The translations under genes and the position numbers were made by a program. Shown piece by piece: positions 1 through 12,365 of a DNA stretch of 64,000 nucleotides. The notes beneath the pieces are model-generated. The model had not been told where the DNA came from and did no database searches. It saw only the letters and a program-made list of their open reading frames with translations. The DNA comes from Coffea arabica (taxonomy: Eukaryota; Streptophyta; Magnoliopsida; Gentianales; Rubiaceae), in NCBI RefSeq assembly GCF_036785885.1, contig NC_092312.1, positions 13,720,001 to 13,784,000 of the forward strand, written 5' to 3'. Within the stretch, counting starts at the first letter, position 1. Every line of letters starts with the position of its first letter.

Positions 1-153
1 CGCTACAAGGGCCGCAATGGTTAAAAGGGCTATCTTGATGATGCTTTTAGTAGAGAAATTGCGGTGGTTCTGGTGGTGAAGGAGGTGGTAGCCGCCAGGT
101 TCTGATGGTTTCTGATCATTTTCACCGGTGATCCCGCCATCTTCCACATCCAT
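1..153 (-). CDS. N-terminal part of an unidentified membrane protein (cut by window edge)
   Basis: Reading the minus strand from the ATG at 153-151 gives 51 codons open to the window edge. The first 36 residues are polar, acidic at first and then His/Asn-rich (HLLHHQNHR at about 23-31). They are followed by a hydrophobic stretch from about residue 37 (SIIKIALLTIAALVA) that looks like the beginning of a signal-anchor. A short cytosolic N-terminus followed by one membrane helix suggests a type II membrane protein, as in many Golgi enzymes, but the catalytic part is outside the window and I do not recognise the family. A TATA-like box lies about 70 bases upstream, which supports a real 5' end here. 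Confidence 0.55.
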   Translation of the reverse strand, partial: MDVEDGGITGENDQKPSEPGGYHLLHHQNHRNFSTKSIIKIALLTIAALVA

Positions 154-222
154 CGGAATTATTCAACTCAAATTTGATGTGTGTGATGATGGGGGGTCAC
201 GTAAATTAAATCATCTCTCAAT

Positions 223-230
223 CTATATAG
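223..230 (-). promoter_or_regulatory. TATA-like box of the minus-strand edge gene
   Basis: The palindrome CTATATAG lies 70 bases upstream of the ATG at 153. That spacing suits a plant TATA box with a short leader. Being palindromic, its direction is inferred only from the gene next to it. Confidence 0.4.
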
Positions 231-231
231 A

Positions 232-3200
232 CTAATCAGATAACGAAAAGTCAACAATAATTTTCCAAAACCAATTGAAAGTCGTCGGTTGAAATTCTAA
301 CAGCTATAACAACTAGTCATTAAAGAATAGGCTTAAGTAAAATAGTAAGTTCTTGTACAATTTATATGTTTGGCTAATAAACCAAATCAAATTAACGACT
401 ATTTGGAGAGTTTGATAACTTGGAGATAGCCATATTTTTATGTGCATTTTCCCTTGATCGTTAACCCGGGGGAAAAATTAAAAAACAAAAGTTTTATCAT
501 TGACCAACACAAATTGTATATATATGTATAAAAAAAAAAAAATCTCTTGATTAAGACTAATGATGAGTTCACTCCCATAACCACCAATTTCATTTTAATT
601 GAGCGAATAGAAGAAACCAAAATGGTGTGTTATCAAGTGGTCAAAATTGGAGTAGAATTTATTGGGCATTAGCAAAGAATTAGACCCAAAAAAAAATGTT
701 TCAATGTCTACAAAATTAAATAAGAGAAGAAGTCCACTTTTTTTTTTTTTTTTTTTTGCATTAGAAAAACAAGCAAATAATTGCCTCCAGTTTAATTCCC
801 AATTATTATGCATGACTACCAAACTTATCAAAGACTCTTATAAATAATCAAGAGGCCTATTTAACAGAACCCGCGAAAGAATATAAAGAAAAAACAAAAC
901 TTTATATCTTTAAATAATTCACTCAAGTTGTTGGCTCCACGTATAGAAAACAAATCCTGGGGAAGACTTTCCAGAGACTCCAAAACTGCTGACAAGTTTT
1001 TTTTTTTTTTTTTTTGAACTTTATTATTAATACGGAAATTTCTTGCAGGCAATAACTGGCCATGCATGTTTTATTAAGCCAATGACTAGAAGTTTCTATT
1101 ATCTTAACGCATTGAAAACGTACGCCTGCATGCGATGCCAACTTCTATGGCCAACGCCACGCTTTCTTCACAAGGAGCGACGACTTAAATTCTAGCACTC
1201 GCAGGTCACATAACTCAAAACAAGGGTGATTTATATGCTCTTCATATTCGATTCATGCACTTTTGTTGGTAATTGATCCAATTGACCGAACCAACTTCGA
1301 TCCCTCTAATATATATAGAAATGCATCATCTGGTTTAGAGCTGAATGCTCCTCTAGACATTTTCTATGTACGGATTTTTTGGTCTTCTTGGGGATGTAGC
1401 TTTTATCCCTTTGCCATGCTATCTTCCCATCTAGTTTGATTTCATTGATAACATTACTGACTAGTTTAGCCAAACCGTAACTACAAAGATTGATAACATT
1501 ACTGTTCTTTTAGAAAGGCAAGTGCTGACATTGACATACAACTAGTGCCTTGTCAACCGGAATTGATTTCCAGTTCTCCTCCATTGCTTTCACGAGAGCT
1601 GTCCTAGGATCACCCGAAAGCAGTCTTGGTTGTTGGAACTTGGAAGCTTGCCCATGTTTACCGACAACAGCATCAGTAGTGTAGATGAAAGTTTGAGTGT
1701 TGAGTCTGCAAAGTAAAGGATACGAATGTCCTCTCCAGTCTTCTCATCATGACTAATATTCATCTGGCTTCCTTAAACTCATGCCACAGCTTTCTTGGAA
1801 ATTAGGCTCCCTTCATCTTGTTTCTGATCATTGGTTTAAAAACAGTTTTCTGATAGTTGATTTCATTTCTTCCTTAGTCTTGATCGAATAGTTATAAAAC
1901 TCATAACGATTAACTTTTTATACACTGTTGATCTAAGAATAAATGGCTTTCATGAAAACAAAAAAGCAAAAATAACAAGGAATCATCATTAGTCTAATAA
2001 CTATTCCTGAGAAAGTCAGTATACTTTACTTGACTGGAGGATGAAGACTTCTGTGGTCCATTGCATCCTTTAAAAAGAAAAGGAAAAAAAAAAAAAACTT
2101 TACTTATTTCATACATATTTTCAAAGTTCATTATTTATCAAAGTTTTTTTGATAGAAAACAAGAACGATTTTATTAGTTAATGAGATTGCTAGAATTCAT
2201 CCAATACCCCTAATTTGACAAAGCTCACTGGGGAATTTCAAAGAAATTCTGTAAGGATAACACCTCAAAGGATTGCCAATTTTTTAATTGTTTACCAAAG
2301 TGAATTATTTAAAAATAATTAGCAGAGGATTTCAGTCAATCCGGGCATGCATAACACCTCAATACGGGTCTCGCAGGTGTATGAAGACCGCAAACTGTCC
2401 ATGCCCCCGGTGGGCTGAGGAGCTAACCTTGTAAAATTGGGCTGAACCCAATTACATATGGCTCCAATTGAACTAGTCTCGAAAAAGACTAATCAAGAAG
2501 CCCTGATCCAGAGTCCAGTAGAAAGTTTTCATTTTTCTTCGTTTATACACTATTTTTGAGTTCATCAGTAGGTTGTTTGATCAAAGTTGTGAAGGCTTGA
2601 AGTTGGCATACATCACAAGGCTTGAAGTAATGGCTACAATGTTGGATTGTTAATTTGTTTATGCTTTTTCTGACTGGAAATTCTGGATTCTCAAAATTCT
2701 CCCTTCATTGCTTCTTTCTCTGAATCCTTTATCTTTACCTTCTCGTCTTCCTGGTATATAGATGGTGTAAAACGTCGAGGAAGGCAACATATGGCTTCAA
2801 TTCTTGTTCAAATCTATGATTTCTGACATGGTCAGATGGCCTCAAATTGTTACGTTAAGACTTGAGACTTTTTTTTTTTTTTTCGAGGGTCGTTAAAACT
2901 TAACACTACTACAAATATGTTTTGCCAACTATTGGTCTTTAAGAATTCTATTTAACATCTACACAAAGTACAAAATAGATACTTAAAAAGAAGTGTCTCA
3001 AGCTAAATATCTAAGTCCGGGGGGTTGGGTTGCATTGTAAGGTAGAAGAAATGGTAAGTAGGAAGTTCTAAATTATAAACCTTTCACTTGTCAAAAAAAA
3101 ATCATCTAACCTTGCCATTAGTCCATGTCATGCCTAAAAGGTAAACATTTTTATCGATTTGGCTAACTGGTGCATAATGGATAGTTGGATACTAGCAGAG

Positions 3201-3258
3201 GGGTATCAAGTGTTAATTCTTTTGAGAAAATGTAGTTAATTCGATAAATATATTTAAA
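232..3258. other. Intergenic, AT-rich, no complete gene
   Basis: Several homopolymer A/T runs (about 530, 738, 998, 2085 and 2870) and no long reading frame with coding character. The only gene-like part is the relic at 1510-1705. A GC-richer patch at 2326-2460 looks like part of a repeat, but I cannot name it. Confidence 0.5.
1510..1705 (-). pseudogene. Coding-like terminal exon or gene relic, unidentified
   Basis: On the minus strand a stretch of about 64 codons ends in TAA at 1512-1510. It is preceded by a plausible acceptor (TTACTTTGCAG, ending at 1706). The peptide has protein-like composition, for example LLSGDPRTALVKAMEENW and then SIPVDKALVV, unlike the low-complexity surroundings. 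Just upstream a different frame reads GEDIRILYFADSTL, so the two halves may be one protein joined by a splice or broken by a frameshift. No full gene can be built around it. I do not recognise the family; it may be a last exon of a decayed gene. Confidence 0.3.
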
Positions 3259-3260
3259 TA

Positions 3261-3595
3261 CTCCCCCCGTCCCACTTTGATAGTCATGTTTTCCTTTTTT
3301 CGTCTGTTCCAAATTGTAGTCCACTTTCCAATTTGAAAAATGTAGTTGTATTTTAATTTTTCTAAAATACCCTTATTTAATGTAAGTTGTTGTTACTATA
3401 AACTTACCTCATTTAATGAGAGTTGATTCTTTTTTTACCATTAATTCATTCAAGTTCCCATAAAATTGTATTCTATTTAATGTGAGGGTATTTTAGAAAA
3501 ATAACAATCTAAATTTACTTTTCCAACAAAATTAACTACTTTCTTTTAAACTGTGTGAAAAAAGAAACAGGACTATTAAAGTGAGACAGAGGAAG
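3261..3595. mobile_element. Stowaway-type MITE (Tc1/mariner class), 335 bp
   Basis: The left end reads CTCCCCCCGTCCCACTTTGA. The right end, read on the other strand, is CTTCCTCTGTCTCACTTTAA; the similarity goes on inwards (TAGTC, TGTTT, CTTTTTT). Both ends are flanked by TA (3259-3260 and 3596-3597), the target duplication of mariner-type elements. The CTCCC(T/C)CCGT terminus is the known Stowaway signature. There is no coding capacity, so the element is non-autonomous. Confidence 0.85.
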
Positions 3596-3597
3596 TA

Positions 3598-4877
3598 TAA
3601 AGGATGCAATAATGATAATTATAGGTATTCACGTGACAAGTTAAACGTAAGATAAATGCGTGTTAATAGTACTTAGTGGAGACCCATTAGAAAAATCTAA
3701 CTTTTTATATCAGAGTATCAATTAGAAGGTCTCAAACTTGATCTTTGTAGCGAGACATTTTATAATTGCAGATGAGCTGAAATCAAGGGGTTTATCACCT
3801 TACATGTTTGGCTAGCATCCAAGATTGGGCAGCATAACATCCTAAAATCCCGGTACCTCTGCCTACATCCAACATGTTCTTGCCGTGGGATGTTAAGATT
3901 TAAAACCATTGTCGTTAGGCATAGAGATAAGCCAAAATGTGAGGAGTCAACAATAGGAGCAACACAAGTCACTAGCTTAGTCTTTAATAGATACCACTCC
4001 CATGTGAGGAGGCCAACATTCCTGTGGTTCGAGCAGAACAAATAAAGTTTGTCGCCTATTGTCAAATACCAAAGCAAAATTACCACAGGTTGTTTGAAAT
4101 AAAACACAAATTCGAACACTTATTTGCAAAAGATCGCGTGTTTAAATCTTATTATCGATGTATAAGAACTGTTTTGGTGGACGATTCGTAAGAATTTCCG
4201 TAAACAATCTATGATCCGGACAAGATTAGGAGGATGGTTTTATTTATCTTAGCATACACCTTTCTGAAATAGCATTTCCTTTCTTTTCTGGCAAAGGCAT
4301 AAAGTGCTGATATCGAATCAATTTGTTCAAACACGGCAACAATAGTTCAAAGAAAGCTAACCACCATATTCATTGCTAACCAAGTCTACCACATTTATGA
4401 ATAGACCACCTCTCATTATGTTGCATAATTAGACTTCCAAAAGCAAGTCCTCAAAGCAAGCTACCTTCCTGTGTTTCTGAAACCAAATTTACCAATTACC
4501 TTCCTTTATTATTATTATTTTTTTTTTGGGGTCCAATCCAACCACTTACTGAACCAGCAACGCTCCCGGTTCCCCTTTTTTCGATTTCCAATTATAGGAA
4601 TACCAAGAAAGAGGAGTCAATGTACTCGTGTACTTAATGTATATCTAATTTACAAGCATTTAAACGCATGCAAAAAAAAAAAAAAAAATCTTTTCCGTAT
4701 TTTGATATGCATATGCTGCTTTACTCTTGCCTTTGAATGCTTCCAAAAATCGATGTTAATTTTGTCAAAAAGAAAAAGAAAAAAGAAACTCAGTGACACC
4801 CACCATTGCTCGTACATGCAGCACCAGCCAAACAAACCCTTTAGTTTGATAACACACAATCCACTTTTTTAATATAG
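3598..4877. other. Intergenic, nothing recognised
   Basis: AT-rich sequence with an A-run at 4673-4688. A 119-codon open frame on the minus strand at 3760-4119 has no recognisable domain and was not taken as a gene. Confidence 0.5.
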
Positions 4878-4886
4878 TACTTTTTA

Positions 4887-5591
4887 GGTAAAATGATCGG
4901 TTTCATCCTTCACATTTCACAAAAATATTCTTTTCGTCCCTCACTTTTAAAATGAAGTAATTTCGTCCTTGACATTTAAAAAACGAAATTATTATATCCC
5001 TAAACCCAAATTTCAATCTGAATCAAACCACCAATCAACCTGATTACAAATTTTGCGGGTGTAATCGGTAGATCATTTGATTAACTCAACTTGATATTCA
5101 TGTGAAATTTAATGAATCTAAAAAGAAAAAATAAAAATTTATAACATAAAAAAGAAAGATTAATCTTTTCTACATTATTATTGTAAACACTGACGGTTTT
5201 ATGTACCGTCATATCATTTTTATTTTAATTTAAACACCAAAATTTATATTTATGATACACATCTAGATTCGCAAGCGGATATATTAACGATGCATGAAAA
5301 GATTTATCAAAAAAAAAAAAACTCTACTATTCCAAGACAAAGAATGGCCTTTTATTTTTTTGGTTTAACAAATGTCATGTGAATATGATGAAATTGGCTG
5401 AACGATCTATCAATTCTATTTTCGAAATTTATTACTGGGTTATTGGATGGTTTGATTTAGATTGAAAATTAGGTTCAGGGATGTAATAACTTTAATTTTT
5501 AAATATCAAGGATGAATTTGCTTTATTTTAAAAGTGAAGGATGAACAAAATATTTTTGCGAAATGTGAGAGATGAAACAAGTCATTTTCCC
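4887..5591. mobile_element. MULE-type foldback MITE, 705 bp, with 9-bp target duplication
   Basis: The first and last roughly 150 bases are imperfect inverted repeats. The left end starts GGTAAAATGATCGGTTTCAT and the right end, on the other strand, GGGAAAATGACTTGTTTCAT; both then continue with CTCACATTT and runs such as CACTTTTAAAAT. The element is flanked by TACTTTTTA (4878-4886) and TACTTATTA (5592-5600), a 9-bp direct repeat with one mismatch. Long terminal inverted repeats with 9-bp duplications are typical of Mutator-like elements. The middle (about 5050-5440) is non-coding, AT-rich and may contain a decayed smaller element. Confidence 0.8.
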
Positions 5592-5600
5592 TACTTATTA

Positions 5601-6710
5601 TGACTCAGCTGCACAGATGCAGGGATTAATTCATTTTGATTTGGAAGATCTTTTTTGTGCTTAAAAGTGCTATTCTTGCTGATTTTTCAAATCTATTGTA
5701 AATGTCAGATATTTGGACGTGTTTACATCTGTTAAACGTGGGATGTAATTTTCATTATTAGTGCAGATTTATCGTAATGTATTTATTAGTTTATCTTTTA
5801 GGATTTTTAATGATGAGGAGAGTAACTAGAATCCATAGTTTTAAAGGGTTTCTATTCCAGTCACAATTACTCTAGATTTGAAATCTCTGCTCATTAAAAT
5901 CTACCCATTTGGTTGAGAATTTAAAAGTCATATCCACATTTTCTCTACAATACACAGTTTTTATTGATTGGTATAGGCACGATGCAAGATCAACTGAAAA
6001 GCAGCTGATAAAAAACAAAGGCTCCGTTTGGATTCTACTGTCTTAGAAATACTCGGTTTTTATCTTTGAAATCCACAATGACTTCAAAAGCAACCTCAAA
6101 AATACATTTAAATACACACTAAAATAAAATAAATTCTCACCCTCTTTCCCCTTTTTCACACACACTATCATCACCGCCGGCCACCAGGGCCGCCGGCAGT
6201 CACCATCCTCTAATTGAGAATGGGGGACCCTTTGTCCATGTGATGAAAAAAAGGGCAGTGAGAGTGATTTAGCCGCGAAATTAAGGCGGTTTGTTTTGTT
6301 TTTCAACTATCATTTTTTCTCTCAACGGTTTGTCCGTGACATTTGTCCCCACCATTCCCGGACAAAAAAAAAAGTTTGGAAAGAAAACCACTCCGCAGTC
6401 CACTCCCACGCAGACAAGCAAAGCAAGAAGAAAAATCATCTCTTTCCCTCTTTTTTGAACTTTCACTTTCACTTTTCAGGCCCCACCATTTGCAGCAGTG
6501 TCCACAGTCCAGGCTAGTCATCAATTAATACTCCCCAGAAAAAGCAGAACTTGGGACTTTTTTTCAGTTTCTTCTAGTGCATGTTTAGGACCCCCTCTTC
6601 TCCCTCTTTCCCTCCTCAACTCTCGGCATCATTCACGGCCACATTTTCACTATCCCCTCCATTCTTGGCTCTTTCTCAGTGTTTCCATTCCTTAGTCCTT
6701 TCACATTCAG
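5601..6710 (+). promoter_or_regulatory. Upstream region and probable first leader exon of the DUF688 gene
   Basis: From about 6300 the sequence becomes CT-rich on the plus strand, typical of a plant 5' leader. It ends at a good splice donor (CATTCAG followed by GTATGGG at 6711). I place the first untranslated exon in about 6450-6710. The transcription start is not defined. At about 6022 a GTTTGGATT motif suggests an old MITE end further upstream. Confidence 0.4.
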
Positions 6711-7660
6711 GTATGGGAACAGTTGAACTACTTAGCACTTACCATTGAGTAAAAATGCAATCTTTTTTGAAATTTTTTGTTGAAATGTTAGCATTCTAGT
6801 GATACCCGAATGGGCGAGTTTGAAGTCAATTAGACTATGTTAACATTCCGAGTTTCTCTTGATTTATTGAACATTTTTTGGCCTGAGTGTCTTGTAGTTT
6901 TGGTGGCACTTTTTCTTTGATTAAAAATGGTGATCAATTCTTGGATTTCATATTTTATAGTCGTAGAAAAAGATATAAACTTTCTTGGGTTAATGGGTAT
7001 CAGTGTCAATAATTTTCTTACAGCTATCCAAGACAAAAAAGAAAAAACGAACATGAATGCCCATATTAAGAATGGGTACTCTAACAAGTTCTTGTACCCG
7101 TTTGTTGGTGAAGATATGGCTCTGTTTTGCTCGTGAGTAAACGTATGTAGTCTTGCGCATATGGGCCTTTACAGATTCTTATTTGTCATGTTTTATTTAC
7201 TTCATATAATTGGTCTTAATGCTAATAGCAGTACTCTGGCAAATGCATATAGCTGTTCTTCTTCTTCTTCTTCTTCTTCTTTTTAATCTCTTCACATTTG
7301 TAATTGTTTAACTTGGAGTAAGGAGTTTGTTTCCCAAGTGATTTGAGAAAGATCACTAAGTCTTGATGAACAAGTAGGGAACGAGGAAATTGGTGTGTTT
7401 GCCGTGCTTTATCTGTTCTAACGTTTTATTATTAGGCCTCTGTTTGCTGGCTGTGAAAAAAAGATGGAAGGATCAGTTCAATTTCTTTTCTTAACTACTA
7501 GAAGAATTTGAAAGGAAAAGGGAGTTAATTTGCCTTCTTTTGTACTTAATTGGTCAGATAGAACCGTAAAATCCATATATATGTAATCTGAATTTCATTT
7601 TCTTTTATAGTATTCCTGAAGATTGAATCTGATCCTTTTTCTTGTGATTTTGTTTGTAAG
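6711..7660 (+). other. Probable leader intron of the DUF688 gene
   Basis: Donor GTATGGG at 6711 and a T-rich tract followed by TTTGTAAG ending at 7660 would remove about 950 bases of 5' untranslated sequence and leave a 46-base leader before the ATG at 7707. The region is T-rich, has a (CTT)n run at about 7257-7281, and has no coding frame of note. The limits are inferred from sequence alone. Confidence 0.4.
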
Positions 7661-7706
7661 AACTTAAACCCGGGGAAGAAGAAGTCAATATTTCTTGTAG
7701 TGAGAC

Positions 7707-9917
7707 ATGATGGAAAAGAAGCAACTGAACCTTAATGCACCACTCTTATCTGTTAGGAAACCTACATTGAATTCGGGATCTTTACTATCTTCTAGGAATT
7801 CTTCAGCAAATTTAGGCTCTTCAGATGGGAAAAGTAGGAAGTTGTTGCACAAATCAGGGCCAATTAGACAGCATTCTCTTCCTGTACCAAAATCAGACTG
7901 GGAACTAGGTGCATTGACAAAACCAGCTGCAGTTCCATTTGTGTGGGAGCAGACTCCTGGAAGGGCCAAAGGTGAAGGTGATGAACAGACGGAGACTACT
8001 AAGCGCTCAGTGAGTGCTCCGAGGCTGCCTCCGGGAAGGCTACCAGATTCTGTAAGGCGCTATTCAGGTGAAAGATGCAACGATCAGAATATACACAGGC
8101 CTCATCCTGAGGTGTATCCTGTTAGTGACCATGCAGCTCTAATCGATAGCTTGAGGGAAAGTATATATGGAAATGAGGAATCCGATTTGGAAAGCACAGA
8201 TGATTATTCTGATGCACTGGATGCCCTGTCTCCAACGGCATCATTTTCATTCAACTGCAGTATCAGTGGTTTGAGCGGTTTTGAAGTTCCAAACGTGAAG
8301 CAATCTGGAACTTTTTGTGTAGACCCACAGACTAAAGACTTGATGATGAGCCGGTTCTTACCTGCAGCAAAGGCTGCTGTTGTAGAGACACCTCAATACA
8401 TTCCCAAGAAGCAACCTGCAGCAACTGAACCGCCAAAACAGCCTAGAAAGGTGGTCAGTGGAGAAAGAAAGCCTTTGCTTGATCGTTATGGTTCTAACAT
8501 CATATCATTTTACAATCAGTTTGCAGAAGATGTTCAGAGTGAAGGTGAGGATTCTCAACGTGACATTCCAAAGAAACGATCAAGTAAAACTTGGGGAATT
8601 TTTCCACGTTTATGTGTCAAGAAATCTTTATGCCTCTTAAATCCTATACCAGCAATGAAGCCAAGGACCCCTGTTCCTAAATCTCCTCCTACTGATGTTG
8701 GAAGGCTAACCAGAAAGGCCTATAGTGGACCTCTTGATAAGGTAACCATGGTGTCTACCTTTTTACTCTTAGTGACTGGGAAGTGTTGTCATTTGTTTCT
8801 TATAGTTCAGTGTCTTTGCAGCAAGCTTCCGATGCAAATAATAAGAGAAGATTTCATTCTGGAGTTCTATCGCGAGAACTGCATCAAGTTGAAAATAAGC
8901 CAAGTGATTCTAGACAGTTCTCGTACACTTCATACAGGGCAGGAGGACTATCGCCATGCAGGCCTTCGAGAAGTGGGGGAATATCCCCTTACCGGAATGC
9001 ATCACCTCAGTCTCCCTTTGGCAAAGGAGCAAGATTTCTTGGTTTGCCTAAGGAAGTTGACAATGTTACAGCTGAAAAGTACAGTTCCCTCTATAGAAAG
9101 TGTAGCAATCTTCTAGATGCAGCCCCACCTCGTATTTACAAACAAGATACAGTCTCACCAACCGAAGTGGTTGAGAAGACATTGTATATAGATTCCGTCA
9201 CTAGTGTTAACCTCAAAAAAGATATACCTTCTTCAAAATCTGAGAGCCGTGTCAATTCCCCTGGTGAGAATGTGAAAATTTCAGCAGAAAGGAAAAAGAT
9301 AGAAAAACTTTCACCTCCTTACAGTAATGGAGAAGTAAAACTGTTGGATGTCACCAAGAAAGGAAACAAGTTAGACCCTAAATCATCCTTGTTGGCCCAT
9401 GAAGTTCAACCTTCTCCCACTCGTATCTCAAATCTAAGAGGTCTGGTAGATGGAAGAGAGAGTTTACAGTTAGTTAAGAGCTTCAATGAAGACACGAATT
9501 CCGTTGACGTGAACGCTCAATTGGAAGCCCAAACAGATATTGATGCTGTCAGTCCACAATCTCCTTTGAACCCACCTTTGCCAAAATCACCTTCTGAATC
9601 TTGGCTTTGGCGTACACTGCCTTCAGTCAATTTGCGTATTCCATTTTCACATTCACATCTTGGGAAGAATTATCACACTAAGAATGTGGATCAGAAGGCT
9701 TCTGTGGCTGGTACAAAATGGGAGACTATCGTGAAAACTTCTCATCTACGTTATGATCATAATCGCTATTCTGAGGTAATGCCACTGTTATTCTGAACTT
9801 CATGATACTATGTTTTAGCGTATAAGTTATGATGAAATGTAAATGATTTTCTTTCCCTTGTACTGGTCTTGGCAGGAAAATTTTCCTCGTGTTTCTCACA
9901 AACAAAACAAAATATGA
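7707..9917 (+). CDS. DUF688 family protein, three exons, 676 aa
   Basis: Exons by hand: 7707-8741, 8822-9775 and 9876-9917 (TGA), all joined in phase 0; introns of 80 and 100 bases. The N-terminus has the family hallmark VPFVWEQTPGRAK at residues 76-88. Nearby are a basic Ser-rich stretch and APRLPPGRLP, and a repeated PLPKSPSESWLWRTLPS block lies near the end. The rest is Ser/Pro/Lys-rich and probably disordered; no membrane segment or catalytic domain is visible. DUF688 proteins are plant-specific and their function is not established; basic patches would suit a nuclear or cytoskeletal role, but that is a guess. The last exon adds only 13 codons, so the end could differ in transcripts. In Arabidopsis, DUF688 genes flank MRH1 and MDIS1, as here. 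Confidence 0.88.
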
Positions 9918-12002
9918 AGCAGAGTGGTCACTGCAAGGTTCTGAGCTTTATCGTAAATTTGATCAGTGCTGTTTAGACATTACTACCTACAGCTCCATAA
10001 TTTCTTGAGCTCAGTTACCACTTATTTCAAGTAAGGGTATGTTCGCTTGTACGTGGAATATGCAGTGCTTAGCTACACCTGTTGAAGTTTAACTTTTTGT
10101 CTGATTCCTGTACAAAATATCGCACCTGAGTCTGAGGCTTTATTTTCATGCCTCCATCTTTCCATAGTTTTGCAAGTACTTGATTATTCCGATTCCCAAT
10201 CATCCTACTACATCGGCTCAGAGAGAGAGAGAGAGAGAGATGTATGGAATCTGTGAACTCTAAACACATGACAGTGTACTTATTGTCTTGGAAAAGATTA
10301 GTTTTGCTTTTCAGCTGAATGTGGCAAGTATTTTTTGGTGCAATGTATATTGCAGTTTCAGAATTTGGTCTTATTGAATATCTGGACTTTCACCTCCACT
10401 AGTCTGGCTTGACTCGTGCTCTTTTAAGTTTTTACTTCCTTCTCATAGTGCTTGTTTGAGTGGACAAAGCAACACGCCTTTTCTCTTTGTTTCTTATTGA
10501 TTCTTTGTGAGCTGATTAACTCTTTGGGAAGTAGCTGTGTGTTTTTTCACATTTTCGTCAAAGACTTCCTATGGGTGATATTCAGCAGTCTGTAGTTATG
10601 GTTTCCCCTCCATCTTTCGTAAAGGTTTGTCATGAGGATCCTTGCTGTTTCATACTTCAATCTAACACATGCTTTCTAGACAAGAATCAGAAGTTTGACC
10701 AATGCTGCTGCTGCATCATCACGGAAAGTACTAGTACTACGATACTTTATCAAAGAGCAAGAACCTTTCTCCAAATTAGTGAAATGATTAGAGTGATCTA
10801 CCTTTATGTGGTAACTAGCACCTGCTTTGGCTCAATTCTGTGCCTTTCTGCCACAATCTGAGTCAATACCTATGTTCATAACCATTAACAATTGCAAATA
10901 GGCACCCTTTCAACATTTGCTTAGATGTTATATCTAGAATCGCATCTGTGATCAAAGGTATTAGTTGTCCAGTGATGTCACTTTCCTCTGCTTTTTTCTC
11001 ATCTCCAAACTTCTTGCTTGGTTATTACTCTGGAAAATGCAATAATTTTGCCACAGATGGGAAAGCAAGTCAAAGGATATTACCATTCTGCTGCACAAAG
11101 TCCACATGTTATCACTGTCAACTATTTCCGGAAAGGTGTATATCAAGGTTATAGAATATGTTACTTTGAGAGTTACAGATGTCAATAAACCATTAGTAGT
11201 ATTTTAATATAAGATCAATCTCTCAATCTAACCCTAACCTTGTTCTTAAATATTAAATATACTCATCCCCTCAAAAAAGTGAACACTCTTGCGATTTCTT
11301 AAAATCTCAGGCATCTACGGTGTATCTGAAATTCTGAAAATCACAAACAATTGTGATGCAAGTATTTTTTCAGAAAAACATGCAATGCAACTAGATTCCT
11401 GGCATCTTAGCTTACACAGGTAGCATGTTACACCTAAAACCCTGACAACAGCAATGACTATCTTGGCAGAAGTTGATGCAGCAGTAACTGATGACCGATT
11501 GAGATTTGAGAGTTGCATATGTTAGTTTAGAAATGAATGCATAGGCCGTGCCACCAAGTAGCTTTACCAGTTCAAAGACACAATTAAACAGGTAGATTCT
11601 CACATTAATAAGCCTTTTTGGTTCTGCCAAAAAGATTAAAAGGCATTCTTGTTTTTCTTTTCTCTGGATTATTAATGCATCACATTCTAAATTTGCTTTG
11701 TGGGTTAAGCTCAGTTCTGAATTCTTGCGGGCTTGTTCAGAATGAATACCAGCTATACTCGAAGGCCATAAATGCAATAATCAGCTCCAGTCATTGTCTC
11801 ATTATCCAAACACCAGTGGCTGGAAAGCCTGGAGTAGCAATTCCATGTGAAAAATCCTGAATGATGGTCCAGTGCCTTAATTGTACTTCAGGCTCCATTG
11901 TAGGATTTGAGCATGTGAATGAACATGGCAGGAGTTTAAGCATATCCAAGCCGCTTGGTACAGCAGACAGGTAGGACACTAGGACTCAGATGCTCCCCTT
12001 AA

Positions 12003-12150
12003 TTCCAAGTCTTGAAGCCATCTTTCCCCAGCATAACTGTGGCGTATGCAACGTTAGTTTGTGGACCATGTTTCCTTCAAGTGGAGTACTCGCTTTTCCT
12101 CTTCAACTGTTCTTAAGAGCATCATACCGTTAACAATCCTATCCAAATAA
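12003..12150 (-). pseudogene. Short coding-like relic, unidentified
   Basis: On the minus strand one frame reads TVEEEKRVLHLKETWSTN before a stop. The next frame continues GPQTNVAYATVMLGKDGF and ends KTWN-stop at 12003. The two phrases would join by a single frameshift or a missed splice. The composition is protein-like and unlike the neighbouring sequence. No further exons were found upstream and the family is not recognised. Confidence 0.25.
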
Positions 12151-12326
12151 ATTCAAAATGGTGCTAAGGTGGACTTAAGTCTCTAATTAACAATTAACTC
12201 CCACAACTGTCCCCTACGCAGACATACACGCACGCGCTCACACACACATATATATTGAAATGATTATTTCAGTGCCAAGATATAAATAGGGATACTTACA
12301 TCTATTGGTCCATAATATATAAAGAA

Positions 12327-12332
<6 letters not shown>

Positions 12333-12362
<30 letters not shown>
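12333..12362. repeat. AG microsatellite
   Basis: About fifteen AG units without interruption. Similar runs are at 10219-10240 and 15346-15377. Likely polymorphic in length. Confidence 0.9.

Positions 12363-12365
<3 letters not shown>

Noticed and set aside
3760..4119. 119-codon open frame on the minus strand
   Set aside because: No recognisable domain, Cys/Leu/Trp-rich mixture typical of random AT-rich frames, and no promoter or splice context.
8742..9116. Read-through of the first DUF688 exon into the intron
   Set aside because: The frame stays open but loses the family sequence; the in-phase splice 8741 to 8822 restores it exactly.
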